Below are positions 1 to 6,291 of a stretch of 6,423 nt of DNA, in pieces. The number at the start of each line of letters is the position of its first letter. The stretch's first letter is position 1. This stretch comes from Bacteroidales bacterium Bact_07 (GTDB taxonomy: Bacteria; Bacteroidota; Bacteroidia; Bacteroidales; Tenuifilaceae), in the NCBI GenBank assembly GCA_001603415.1, contig LUYY01000106.1, positions 1 to 6,423 on the forward strand, in the 5' to 3' direction. The notes under the pieces were generated by a model, which was not told the origin of the DNA, did no database searches, and was given only the letters and a program-made list of their open reading frames with translations. Made by a program: the position numbers and the translations under genes.

Positions 1-49
1 ATTTACCCCGATGTTATTAACAAGTTATTAACAATCGCTTTGGGTAAAT
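1..49. repeat. Tandem 11-bp repeat (13-34) inside an 8-bp inverted repeat
   Basis: The 11-mer GTTATTAACAA occurs twice in perfect tandem (13-23 and 24-34). Each copy contains the dyad GTTA-T-TAAC, so two like half-site pairs lie 11 bp apart, about one helical turn. Outside them, ATTTACCC (1-8) and GGGTAAAT (42-49) form a perfect 8-bp inverted repeat. The block lies just downstream of the minus-strand promoter at 58-65, in what would be the 5' leader or operator of the gene beyond the left edge. The 9-mer TTATTAACA differs from the E. coli DnaA box at two positions, so a DnaA-like reading is possible but weak. The repeats are seen directly; the operator role is inference. Confidence 0.6.
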
Positions 50-57
50 GGTAACTG

Positions 58-86
58 CAAAAATAGAAATTCTTTTATCAATCAAA
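58..86 (-). promoter_or_regulatory. Divergent Bacteroidota-type promoter pointing out of the left edge
   Basis: Read on the minus strand, 65-58 is TATTTTTG followed by C, a full match to the Bacteroidota -7 consensus TAnnTTTG. A TTTG at 86-83 lies 17 bp upstream, where the -33 element is expected. The start of transcription would be near position 51. There is no minus-strand ATG between there and position 1, so the gene it serves starts outside the window. Confidence 0.6.
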
Positions 87-126
87 AACCATTTTGTGTC
101 AAGTGAATGAATTTTAACAGAATGGT

Positions 127-134
127 TATATTTG
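127..134 (+). promoter_or_regulatory. -7 element of the lipid kinase promoter
   Basis: TATATTTG followed by C matches the Bacteroidota -7 consensus TAnnTTTG exactly. The predicted transcript start is near 141, giving a leader of about 28 nt before the TTG start at 169. No TTG lies at the usual 17-23 bp upstream; the nearest TTTG (93-96) is 30 bp away, so the -33 element is absent or poor. Confidence 0.6.
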
Positions 135-168
135 CATCGGATTCGATGGCTTAAATTTTTGTAATAAT

Positions 169-1158
169 TTGGAAACAAGTTGGTTTGTAGTGGTGAACCC
201 ACGTGCGGGCGGGGGAAAATCGGTTATCGATTGGCCTGTCATTAGTCGTTTTCTTAACAAGTACGATATCCGCTATTCCCATGCCTTTACGGAGTATAAA
301 TATCACGCTGTTGAGCTTACCGTGCAGGCAATTGGGAAGGGGTATAAAAACATAATTGCCGTGGGGGGCGATGGTACCCTAAACGAGGTGGTCAATGGAA
401 TTTTTATACAAAAGGCTGTAAGTCCAAGCGAAATAACGGTTGGGGTAATAGGTGTTGGAACTGGTAATGATTGGTTCCGTATGTATGAGATTCCTCATAA
501 CTACGAGGAGTGCATAAGGGCCATCAAAAACAAAAGGGTTTTTAAGCAAGATGTTGGTGTTGCCGAATACTACGAATCGAGCGTTAGGCACAAGCGATAC
601 TTTATAAACGCCGCTGGCGTTGGTTTCGATGCCGAGGTGGCCCGTCGAACCAACAGGTTAAAGGATTTAGGTAAGCGGGGTGCGCTTCTCTACATTTTAA
701 GCCTGATTAAAGCACTAATCCGGTACCGCTCATCTCGTATAAATGTTAAGGTTGATGGACATCACATACAGGATAGGGTGTTTAGCCTCACCGTAGGTAT
801 TTGTAGGTATAATGGAGCAGGTATGATGCAGGTGCCTTTTGCACTCTCCGACGACGGGCTGTTTGACCTTACCATCATTAAACGTATTAGCAAGCTGAAT
901 GTAATTGCTAATCTTCCGCGACTTTACAATGGAACTATTCTTAAACATTCCCGTGTGGTTGGTATAAGGGGCCGTAGCATTGAGATTATGAGCATCCCTG
1001 CCGTTGGCCTTGAGGTTGATGGCGAATCGCTTGGCGAAACTCCCCTTAAATTTTCAATACTGCAACAAGCTATTTCGGTAATTGTTGGCGAGCAGTTTAA
1101 TCAGTCAAAACTAACGGCTAAAAAACATCCCGAATTGTTTGAGGTTAATAAGCATTAG
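169..1158 (+). CDS. Diacylglycerol kinase-family lipid kinase (YegS/DgkB type)
   Basis: A 329-residue soluble or membrane-associated lipid kinase of the DAGK catalytic family, which transfers phosphate from a nucleotide to a lipid hydroxyl such as diacylglycerol or phosphatidylglycerol. Visible motifs are NPRAGGGKS at residues 10-18, the nucleotide-binding GGDGTLNEV at 66-74, GVGTGND at 95-101, NAAGVGFDAEV at 147-157, a DDGLFDL segment at 228-234 and VDGE at 283-286, in the family order. Length is slightly above the usual 290-320. The start is TTG: the reading frame is open from 118 but has no ATG or GTG before 169, and the next usable start would cut into the NP motif. No Shine-Dalgarno is seen. 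Because the octamer at 127-134 precedes it and porQ has its own promoter 120 bp downstream of its stop, it is probably a single-gene unit. The lipid substrate is unknown; a sphingoid-base or ceramide substrate is possible in this phylum but not shown. Confidence 0.9.
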   Translation: METSWFVVVNPRAGGGKSVIDWPVISRFLNKYDIRYSHAFTEYKYHAVELTVQAIGKGYKNIIAVGGDGTLNEVVNGIFIQKAVSPSEITVGVIGVGTGNDWFRMYEIPHNYEECIRAIKNKRVFKQDVGVAEYYESSVRHKRYFINAAGVGFDAEVARRTNRLKDLGKRGALLYILSLIKALIRYRSSRINVKVDGHHIQDRVFSLTVGICRYNGAGMMQVPFALSDDGLFDLTIIKRISKLNVIANLPRLYNGTILKHSRVVGIRGRSIEIMSIPAVGLEVDGESLGETPLKFSILQQAISVIVGEQFNQSKLTAKKHPELFEVNKH

Positions 1159-1217
1159 GCAATAATTTGTTCAGTAAATCCGTTAACCTTAATCTATTAA
1201 GTTCGGCAAAATTGCTT

Positions 1218-1246
1218 TTTGCTATTATTGATTGGAGTTATATTTG
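1218..1246 (+). promoter_or_regulatory. Promoter of the porQ-cmk-ispH run
   Basis: TATATTTG at 1239-1246 is an exact TAnnTTTG -7 element, and TTTG at 1218-1221 lies 17 bp upstream as a -33 element. The predicted transcript start is near 1253, leaving a leader of about 26 nt before the porQ ATG. The octamer is identical to those of the lipid kinase and nuclease promoters in this window. Confidence 0.65.
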
Positions 1247-1278
1247 AATTTGATTTTTTACGTTCTTAACGCTTACCA

Positions 1279-2313
1279 ATGCGAAGCATTTCAGCACTTT
1301 TGCTTTGTTTTCTATTTACCGGTTTTGCTCTTGGGCAAAACGGGGGTTTTTCCACTTACCAGTTTTTGAACCTTCCATACTCATCGAGGGTGGCTGCCTT
1401 TGGCGGCAAAATGGCTGCATCCGATGTTGCTGATATCTCCCTGACTTTACAGAACCCTGCCATGCTCGATTCTTCGCTGAGCAATGCTATGAATTTATTT
1501 TATACAAGTTATTACGCCAAAATTAATTTTGCCTCGGTGTCGTATGCGCTGAAGCTAAATTCTAAGGGCATGCTTGGCATTTCGGTATTTGGAATTAACT
1601 ACGGTCAATTCGACCAAGCTGATGAATCGGGGGTTATTTCGGGTACCTTTGGCGGGAGCGACTTTGCTCTGGCTGTAACCTACAGCTACCGCATCGACTC
1701 CTGTTTTAGCGTGGGCGTGAGCTTTAAACCCATCTACTCGCACCTGGAGCGTTACTCATCGTTGGGTTTGGCTTCCGATATAGGGGCGCATTACCTGTCA
1801 AAGAATGCACTTTTTGCAGCAGGGGTTACCCTTAGGAACATGGGTACGATGGTTAAACCCTACACTGCCGATACATACGAAAGGTTACCGTTTGAGGTGG
1901 TTGCAGGCATAAGCAAAAAGTTGGCGCATGCGCCATTTAGGTTTATTGCCACCATGCAGCACTTAGAACGGTACGATTTATACTATAGTGCACCTGTTAA
2001 TAACATCAATGTTCTTGGCGATGAAGGTAAATCGTCACCAAATTTGGCCGAGCGGGTAGGGCGAGAGTTGGTAAGCCATTTGATAGCCGGAGTTGAATTT
2101 GTTCCGGTTAAAGGCTTTGCGCTTCGCTTAGGCTATAACTACAGGCGTCGCAATGAGCTGAAGGTACAGGAAAGGGTTTCAACGGTAGGGTTTAGCTGGG
2201 GTGTAAACCTTAGGATTAAAAGGTTTGATGTGAGCTACAGTCGTGCAACCTACCATTTATCTGGTTCCACCAATCATTTTTCCATTACTTCCAACATTCA
2301 GAGCTGGCTTTAA
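1279..2313 (+). CDS. porQ: Type IX secretion system outer-membrane protein PorQ
   Basis: PorQ is a FadL/PorV-like outer-membrane beta-barrel of the type IX secretion system. In Porphyromonas gingivalis it belongs to the PorU-PorV-PorQ-PorZ attachment complex, where it holds PorZ at the cell surface. The 344-residue product begins with a signal peptide (residues 1-19, hydrophobic core from A6 to L18, likely cleaved before Q20). The mature N-terminus carries the typical PorQ signature: YQFLNLP at 27-33, SRVAAFGG at 36-43 and LQNPAML at 57-63. The rest is a run of short alternating strands rich in aromatic and glycine residues, ending in a hydrophobic residue, as expected for a barrel. There is no T9SS C-terminal sorting domain, which fits a machinery component and not a cargo. 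It is first in a same-strand run with cmk (61-bp gap) and ispH. No Shine-Dalgarno is visible. Confidence 0.9.
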   Translation: MRSISALLLCFLFTGFALGQNGGFSTYQFLNLPYSSRVAAFGGKMAASDVADISLTLQNPAMLDSSLSNAMNLFYTSYYAKINFASVSYALKLNSKGMLGISVFGINYGQFDQADESGVISGTFGGSDFALAVTYSYRIDSCFSVGVSFKPIYSHLERYSSLGLASDIGAHYLSKNALFAAGVTLRNMGTMVKPYTADTYERLPFEVVAGISKKLAHAPFRFIATMQHLERYDLYYSAPVNNINVLGDEGKSSPNLAERVGRELVSHLIAGVEFVPVKGFALRLGYNYRRRNELKVQERVSTVGFSWGVNLRIKRFDVSYSRATYHLSGSTNHFSITSNIQSWL

Positions 2314-2374
2314 AAGCCCAAACAAGTTTAGTTTTTTACTACCTTAGCGGTTTCAAAAAATCAATCTTTTAGTA

Positions 2375-3064
2375 ATGGATAGAAAGATAGTTATAGCTAT
2401 TGATGGGTTTTCGTCGTGTGGGAAAAGCACATTTGCCAAAGCCATTGCAAAACGCTTAGGTTACCTTTACATTGATAGTGGTGCAATGTATCGTGCCGTT
2501 ACGCTGGAGTTGCTCCGCCGAGGGCTTATTAAAGATGGGGTGGTTGATACCTCAACTCTCGATAGCATTTTAAAGGAGATAAATATCGGTTTTTCCTACG
2601 ATTCATCAAGGAATGGTTATGTTACTACACTGAATGGCGAGGTGGTAGAGGACGAGATTCGCAGCACACAGGTGGCCAACCACGTAAGTTTGGTTGCAGC
2701 CATACCGGCTGTGCGGACACGCTTGGTTGAACTGCAAAGGGAACTTGGCAAACAAAAGGGCATAGTAATGGATGGTCGCGATATTGGAACCGTTGTATTC
2801 CCTAATGCTGAGCTAAAAATATTCATGACCGCCAACCCTATTGTTCGCGCGCAACGCAGACTAAAAGAGCTGCTGGGAAAGGGCTTAAATGTAACATTGG
2901 ACGAAGTGCTTAAAAATATTGAGGAGCGCGATTATATCGATCAAAACCGCGATGTGGCACCCCTTCGCCAAGCCGATGATGCGCTTGTTCTCGATAACAC
3001 CAACATGACCGTTGATGAACAAATGGAATGGGTTGAGGACATGGTTAAACGGCTTACCACTTAA
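2375..3064 (+). CDS. cmk: Cytidylate kinase (CMP/dCMP kinase)
   Basis: Cytoplasmic kinase that phosphorylates CMP and dCMP with ATP to CDP and dCDP, supplying RNA, DNA and CDP-lipid synthesis. At 229 residues it has the usual length of the bacterial type 1 enzyme. Visible features are the P-loop GFSSCGKST at 11-19, the CMP-binding DSGAMYRAVTL at 34-44, the family hallmark DGRDIGT at 133-139, and the lid arginines in ERDYIDQNRDVAPL at 184-197. The NMP-binding insertion typical of CMP kinases occupies roughly residues 60-110. All key residues are present, so the enzyme should be active. It lies 61 bp after porQ and 45 bp before the ispH ATG, on the same strand, and is probably cotranscribed. 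The ATG at 2375 directly precedes the conserved first beta strand, which leaves little doubt about the start. No Shine-Dalgarno is visible. Confidence 0.96.
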   Translation: MDRKIVIAIDGFSSCGKSTFAKAIAKRLGYLYIDSGAMYRAVTLELLRRGLIKDGVVDTSTLDSILKEINIGFSYDSSRNGYVTTLNGEVVEDEIRSTQVANHVSLVAAIPAVRTRLVELQRELGKQKGIVMDGRDIGTVVFPNAELKIFMTANPIVRAQRRLKELLGKGLNVTLDEVLKNIEERDYIDQNRDVAPLRQADDALVLDNTNMTVDEQMEWVEDMVKRLTT

Positions 3065-3109
3065 ACCATATTTGGAGTTAACTGTTTAGGACTGTAAGAT
3101 TTGTTTGCA

Positions 3110-3991
3110 ATGATTATTGAGATTGATCCTAACGCCGGTTTCTGTTTTGGAGTGGTGAATGCCATCAAAACGGCCGAAGAGAATTTGACCAAAGGAACGG
3201 AAATCAATTGCCTTGGCGAGATAGTCCACAACGAGATGGAGAACGATCGCCTTAAAGAACTTGGCATGAAAACCGTGAAGCACGATCAGTTTCCCGATTT
3301 AGCAGGCAAGAATGTGTTGATTCGCGCCCATGGCGAGCCCCCTTCGACCTATGAACTTGCAAAGAAATATAACATCAACCTTATAGATGCTACCTGCCCT
3401 GTGGTTCTTAAGCTTCAGGATCGTGTTCGCAAGGCGTGGGAACGACTGCAGCCTCTTGGTGGCACGGTAGTTATTTATGGGAAAAAGGGACATGCCGAGG
3501 TTATTGGCCTTTGTGGCCAAACCAACAATCAGGCTGTGGTAGTTCAGGAATTAACTGACCTTGACGGGATTGATTTCAGTAAACCTATCGAAATTTTCTC
3601 ACAAACCACCAAGGAACCCGAGCATTACAGAATGATAGTTGATGAAATCAGACGTCGAATGGCAATGCTCACCCCGCAAGCTGAAACTCTGCTTAAGGTA
3701 AATAACACCATTTGCGGTCAGGTGTCGAACCGAAAGCCCCATATTAAGGCTTTTGCCCAAAAACACGATGTGATGATTTTTGTTAGCGGCACCAATAGCT
3801 CAAATGGGAAGATGCTTTTTGATGCCTGCATGGAAGCAAATCCTTATAGCCACCTGGTGACAAGCCCCAAGGATTTAAAGGCGGAATGGTTTAATAGCCA
3901 TCAAAGCGTGGGAATCAGCGGAGCCACATCAACCCCACTATGGTTGATGCAGGAGGTTGCAAGTGCCATTCAATCTATGGTTAAAGGGTAA
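3110..3991 (+). CDS. ispH: 4-hydroxy-3-methylbut-2-enyl diphosphate reductase (LytB)
   Basis: IspH is the [4Fe-4S] enzyme of the last MEP-pathway step, reducing HMBPP to IPP and DMAPP in the cytoplasm. With the ATG at 3110 the protein has 293 residues. The three cluster cysteines are C12 (GFCFGV), C96 (DATCP) and C202 (NTICGQVSNR). Substrate-site residues also appear: H40 in GEIVHN, H74 in RAHGE, H128 and E130 in GHAEV, T166/T167 in SQTT, SSN at 230-232 and S270 in GISGATSTP. An in-frame TTG at 3101 would add three residues, but the ATG gives the family's usual N-terminus (MIIEIDP-GFCFGV) and places C12 at its E. coli number. It follows cmk by 45 bp. No Shine-Dalgarno lies at normal spacing. 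The stop codon sits inside a run of TAAAGGG repeats. The gene shows that the host uses the MEP route. Confidence 0.96.
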   Translation: MIIEIDPNAGFCFGVVNAIKTAEENLTKGTEINCLGEIVHNEMENDRLKELGMKTVKHDQFPDLAGKNVLIRAHGEPPSTYELAKKYNINLIDATCPVVLKLQDRVRKAWERLQPLGGTVVIYGKKGHAEVIGLCGQTNNQAVVVQELTDLDGIDFSKPIEIFSQTTKEPEHYRMIVDEIRRRMAMLTPQAETLLKVNNTICGQVSNRKPHIKAFAQKHDVMIFVSGTNSSNGKMLFDACMEANPYSHLVTSPKDLKAEWFNSHQSVGISGATSTPLWLMQEVASAIQSMVKG

Positions 3992-4028
3992 AGGGTAAAG
4001 AAAAGGATAGAGGATAAAGAATAAAGAA
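3982..4028. repeat. Degenerate heptamer repeat spanning the ispH stop codon
   Basis: TAAAGGG occurs twice in tandem at 3982-3988 and 3989-3995, then TAAAG at 3996-4000. After an irregular purine-rich stretch, TAAAGAA occurs twice in tandem (4015-4021, 4022-4028). The TAA of ispH (3989-3991) is the first part of the second unit. The plus strand is almost pure A/G with single T residues. It looks like slippage-derived simple sequence; no function can be shown. Confidence 0.7.
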
Positions 4029-4311
4029 TGCCTAGTCCTGAAATAAGTCTACGGGTTAATTAATAAATTTAAGTGATACATTGAAAACATCATCAGGGTT
4101 TATAGGGCTGGACAATAAATGATTTCTGCGGAAAATCTATATTTCGGTTTTAATCAGTCAACATTTCCTTAATTTCTTTAGAAAGGCAGAAAATATGTTT
4201 TAAAAAATTCGAATATTTGGATTAAGTATCTAAAAAGTTACTGAGTATATAGTATAACCAAAAAAACGATACTATTTTTACCGACCAAAACCATAACTAA
4301 ACACAAACAAT
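4029..4311. other. Intergenic region with no recognisable gene
   Basis: This A/T-rich stretch separates ispH from the nucleoside transporter. Stops occur in all frames, and neither strand carries a convincing protein fragment. It begins with CCTGAAATAAGTCTACGG (4036-4053), which resembles the ends of some Bacteroidota insertion sequences from memory, so the region could hold a decayed IS end; this is weak. No terminator hairpin was found for the ispH transcript. The last 63 bases hold the dyad and candidate promoter listed separately. Confidence 0.5.
4249..4280 (+). promoter_or_regulatory. Candidate nupG promoter overlapped by a 7-bp dyad
   Basis: TATTTTTA at 4273-4280 matches the -7 consensus TAnnTTTG except for the last base; no TTG lies at -33 spacing. 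ATAGTAT (4249-4255) and ATACTAT (4269-4275) form a perfect inverted repeat whose centres are 20 bp apart, and the right arm overlaps the -7 candidate. This is the layout of an operator, but the high A/T content makes chance possible. The leader to the ATG would be about 25 nt, A-rich and without Shine-Dalgarno. Confidence 0.35.
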
Positions 4312-5580
4312 ATGAATTTGAAGCTACGACTTACCCTAATGAATTTCTTGCAGTTTTTTATTTGGGGTTCATGGTTGCTTACCATAGGGGCTTACTGGTT
4401 TCAAACCAAGAATTGGAGCGGAACAGAGTTTGGTGCTATCTTTTCAACCATGGGATTGGCCTCACTGTTCATGCCTGCCATAGCAGGGATCATTGCTGAC
4501 CGATGGATTAATGCCGAGAGGCTTTACGGTATTTTCCATATTCTTGGCGGGGTTATGCTCTTCATGGTTCCAATGGTCAATAACCCCACAACAATGTTTT
4601 GGGTAATGCTTGTTAACATGATGTTCTACATGCCAACCATTGCCCTTTCAATTACAGTTGCATACTCATCAATGAAAAGCAGTGGGATGGATATTATTAA
4701 GGAATACCCTCCAATAAGGGTATGGGGTACCATTGGTTTCATTGTGGCGCTTTGGTTTATCAGCTTAATGGGTTTTGAAAAGTCATCAACCCAGTTTTAC
4801 GTGGCTTCGTTGGCTTCGTTTATTTTGGGTTTATATGCCTTTACCCTGCCGCAGTGTCCACCCTTGGCTCGTGGGCATAAAAAATCGTTGGTCGATGAGC
4901 TGGGCCTAAACGCCTTTAAACTTTTCAAGAGCACCAAAATGGCAATTTTCTTCGTTTTTGCCATGTTGCTTGGAGCCTCGCTGCAATTAACCAACGCCTA
5001 CGGCGATACTTTCCTTCACGATTTTGCCAAGTTGCCCGAGTTCGCCGATCGTTTAGCGGTAAAGTATCCTGCCATCATCATGTCCATCTCGCAGATATCG
5101 GAAACGCTATTCATTTTAACCATACCTTTCTTCCTTAAGCGTTTTGGAATAAAGAAGGTGATGCTTATGAGCATGGTTGCCTGGGTGCTTCGCTTTGGCC
5201 TATTTGCAGTTGGCAATCCTGGCCCTGGCTTGTGGATGATTATCCTTTCGTGCATCATCTATGGCATGGCTTTCGATTTCTTCAACATATCAGGATCGTT
5301 GTTTGTTGAAACCCAAAGTGAACCATCCATTAGGGCAAGCGCCCAAGGTTTATTTATGATGATGACCAATGGCTTTGGAGCTTTCCTTGGCAGCAGCATT
5401 AGCGGCATCATCATTGATAAGTTCTTTAAAATTCCCAATGCACCTGAAGGTGCAATACAGTTTGACTGGACAGGTATTTGGATAACTTTTGCAGCCTACT
5501 CGCTTGTGGTTGCCGTGTTATTTGCTTTCCTGTTCAGGCATAAGCATAACCCCGCGGAGGTTACTACTGTATCGCACTAA
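4312..5580 (+). CDS. nupG: NupG-family nucleoside:H+ symporter (MFS)
   Basis: Inner-membrane transporter of the nucleoside:H+ symporter family, importing purine and pyrimidine nucleosides with protons. The 422-residue product reads as a 12-helix MFS protein and resembles E. coli NupG along its whole length, from MNLKLRL to the final TVSH. Conserved blocks include FLQFFIWGSW (12-21), PPIRVWGTIGF (133-143), the Q225/N228 helix, MSISQISETLFILTIPFFL (257-275) and FDFFNISGSLFVE (321-333). Residues that I recall as lining the NupG nucleoside site appear at matching places: R136, T140, Q225, N228, Q261, E264, and Y317, F321 and D322 after a one-residue shift. XapB is a close paralogue, so xanthosine preference cannot be excluded. 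It is preceded by a 320-bp gene-free gap, so it is probably a separate unit, and is convergent with the nuclease gene across a shared terminator. Confidence 0.93.
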   Translation: MNLKLRLTLMNFLQFFIWGSWLLTIGAYWFQTKNWSGTEFGAIFSTMGLASLFMPAIAGIIADRWINAERLYGIFHILGGVMLFMVPMVNNPTTMFWVMLVNMMFYMPTIALSITVAYSSMKSSGMDIIKEYPPIRVWGTIGFIVALWFISLMGFEKSSTQFYVASLASFILGLYAFTLPQCPPLARGHKKSLVDELGLNAFKLFKSTKMAIFFVFAMLLGASLQLTNAYGDTFLHDFAKLPEFADRLAVKYPAIIMSISQISETLFILTIPFFLKRFGIKKVMLMSMVAWVLRFGLFAVGNPGPGLWMIILSCIIYGMAFDFFNISGSLFVETQSEPSIRASAQGLFMMMTNGFGAFLGSSISGIIIDKFFKIPNAPEGAIQFDWTGIWITFAAYSLVVAVLFAFLFRHKHNPAEVTTVSH

Positions 5581-5596
5581 TTCACAATACAAACAT

Positions 5597-5630
5597 AAAA
5601 GGCCACGGGGTTTTCCTCATGGCCTTTTTT
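5597..5630. terminator. Bidirectional intrinsic terminator between nupG and the nuclease gene
   Basis: The left arm AAAAGGCCACGGGG (5597-5610) pairs with CCTCATGGCCTTTT (5615-5628) around a TTTT loop. The 14-bp stem has one C/A mismatch and one G-U pair. On the plus strand the right arm runs into a block of six T residues (5625-5630); on the minus strand the left arm ends in TTTT followed by more A/T. It begins 16 bp after the nupG stop and ends 9 bp before the nuclease stop, so it suits both transcripts. Confidence 0.88.
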
Positions 5631-5639
5631 ATTATGCTC

Positions 5640-6245
5640 TTACTTCTTTTCTCTTCGTTTTATTTCGTCCCGAATTTTTGTTGCCTTTTCGTACTCCTCG
5701 TTTTTAATGGCTTCGTCGAGTAAATCTTTTAGTTCTTCTGCCGACATTCGCATGAGGTTTTGGGTAAAAGAATCGGCAGGCTCAGGGGTTTCGTTTTCCT
5801 CCTCCTCATGAGTTTCGGGTGAATTGTAATCCTCTACATCTAAGGTTATACCGGCCTTTTCAATAATTTCATCGGTAGTGTAAATGGGGCAGTTAAACCT
5901 AAGCGCTAAGGCAACAGCATCGGAAGTTCGCGAATCAATAAAGAGTTCCTTTTTACCATTCTCGCAATGCAGCTTTGAGAAGAATACCCCATCTTCCAGC
6001 TTATAGATTTGAACATCAATGAGATCGATGCCAAAAGCACGGGCGAAATTAAGGAAAAGATCGTGGGTAAGCGGACGGGGTGGCGTAAGCCCTTCGAGCT
6101 GAATGGCAATGGCTTGGGCCTCATATCCACCAATAATAATGGGAATGCGTCGGTTTCCGTTCTCCTCGCTCAGTACCAGAGCGTATGCTCCCGATTGGGT
6201 TTGGCTGTAGGATATCCCTAATACGGTTAACTTGATTTTGCCCAT
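5640..6245 (-). CDS. Bifunctional nuclease (DUF151) domain protein with C-terminal UVR motif
   Basis: A 201-residue cytoplasmic protein. Residues 1 to about 135 are a bifunctional-nuclease (DUF151) domain: a leading beta strand KLTVLGIS (5-12), RRIPIIIGGYEAQAI (32-46), the RPLTHDLF segment (57-64) and the SRTSDAVALALR block (about 105-116). Residues about 136-165 form an acidic, proline-containing linker. Residues 170-201 are a UVR (UvrB/UvrC) motif, EELKDLLDEAIKNEEYEKA followed by a basic end, likely a helical hairpin for protein contact. DUF151 with a UVR tail is known in Bacteroidota and in plant BBD proteins, where DNase and RNase activity has been reported; activity here is inferred. The ATG at 6245 gives the normal domain start. 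It has its own promoter at 6292-6299 and shares a terminator with nupG. Upstream genes on this strand lie outside the window. Confidence 0.9.
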   Translation of the reverse strand: MGKIKLTVLGISYSQTQSGAYALVLSEENGNRRIPIIIGGYEAQAIAIQLEGLTPPRPLTHDLFLNFARAFGIDLIDVQIYKLEDGVFFSKLHCENGKKELFIDSRTSDAVALALRFNCPIYTTDEIIEKAGITLDVEDYNSPETHEEEENETPEPADSFTQNLMRMSAEELKDLLDEAIKNEEYEKATKIRDEIKRREKK

Positions 6246-6291
6246 TTGAAGAAAATTTCGGTATAAAGGTAAATCGGGTTACAAATTAAAG

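Noticed and set aside
17..202. Minus-strand open frame of 61 codons
   Set aside because: It covers both divergent promoters and the tandem repeats, has no recognisable motif, and its start lies inside the lipid kinase gene.
1206..1222. GCAAAA/TTTTGC hairpin as a terminator of the lipid kinase gene
   Set aside because: The stem is six mostly A/T pairs with no T-run after it, and it overlaps the porQ -33 element.
2340..2347. TACCTTAG as a promoter before cmk
   Set aside because: One mismatch in the key TTTG part and no -33 TTG at proper spacing; cotranscription with porQ is simpler.
3095..3107. TAAGATTTG / TTTGTTTG as a promoter for ispH
   Set aside because: Wrong spacing or a lost TA, and a transcript from it would start at or inside the ispH start codon.
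4212..4219. AATATTTG as an alternative nupG promoter
   Set aside because: The first T of the octamer is missing and there is no -33 partner; it would leave a leader of over 80 nt.
5489..5707. Plus-strand open frame of 72 codons
   Set aside because: It overlaps the nupG end, the terminator and the antisense of the nuclease gene, and has no motif.
6009..6221. Plus-strand open frame of 70 codons antisense to the nuclease gene
   Set aside because: It lies wholly within a well-supported conserved gene on the other strand and shows no family motif.
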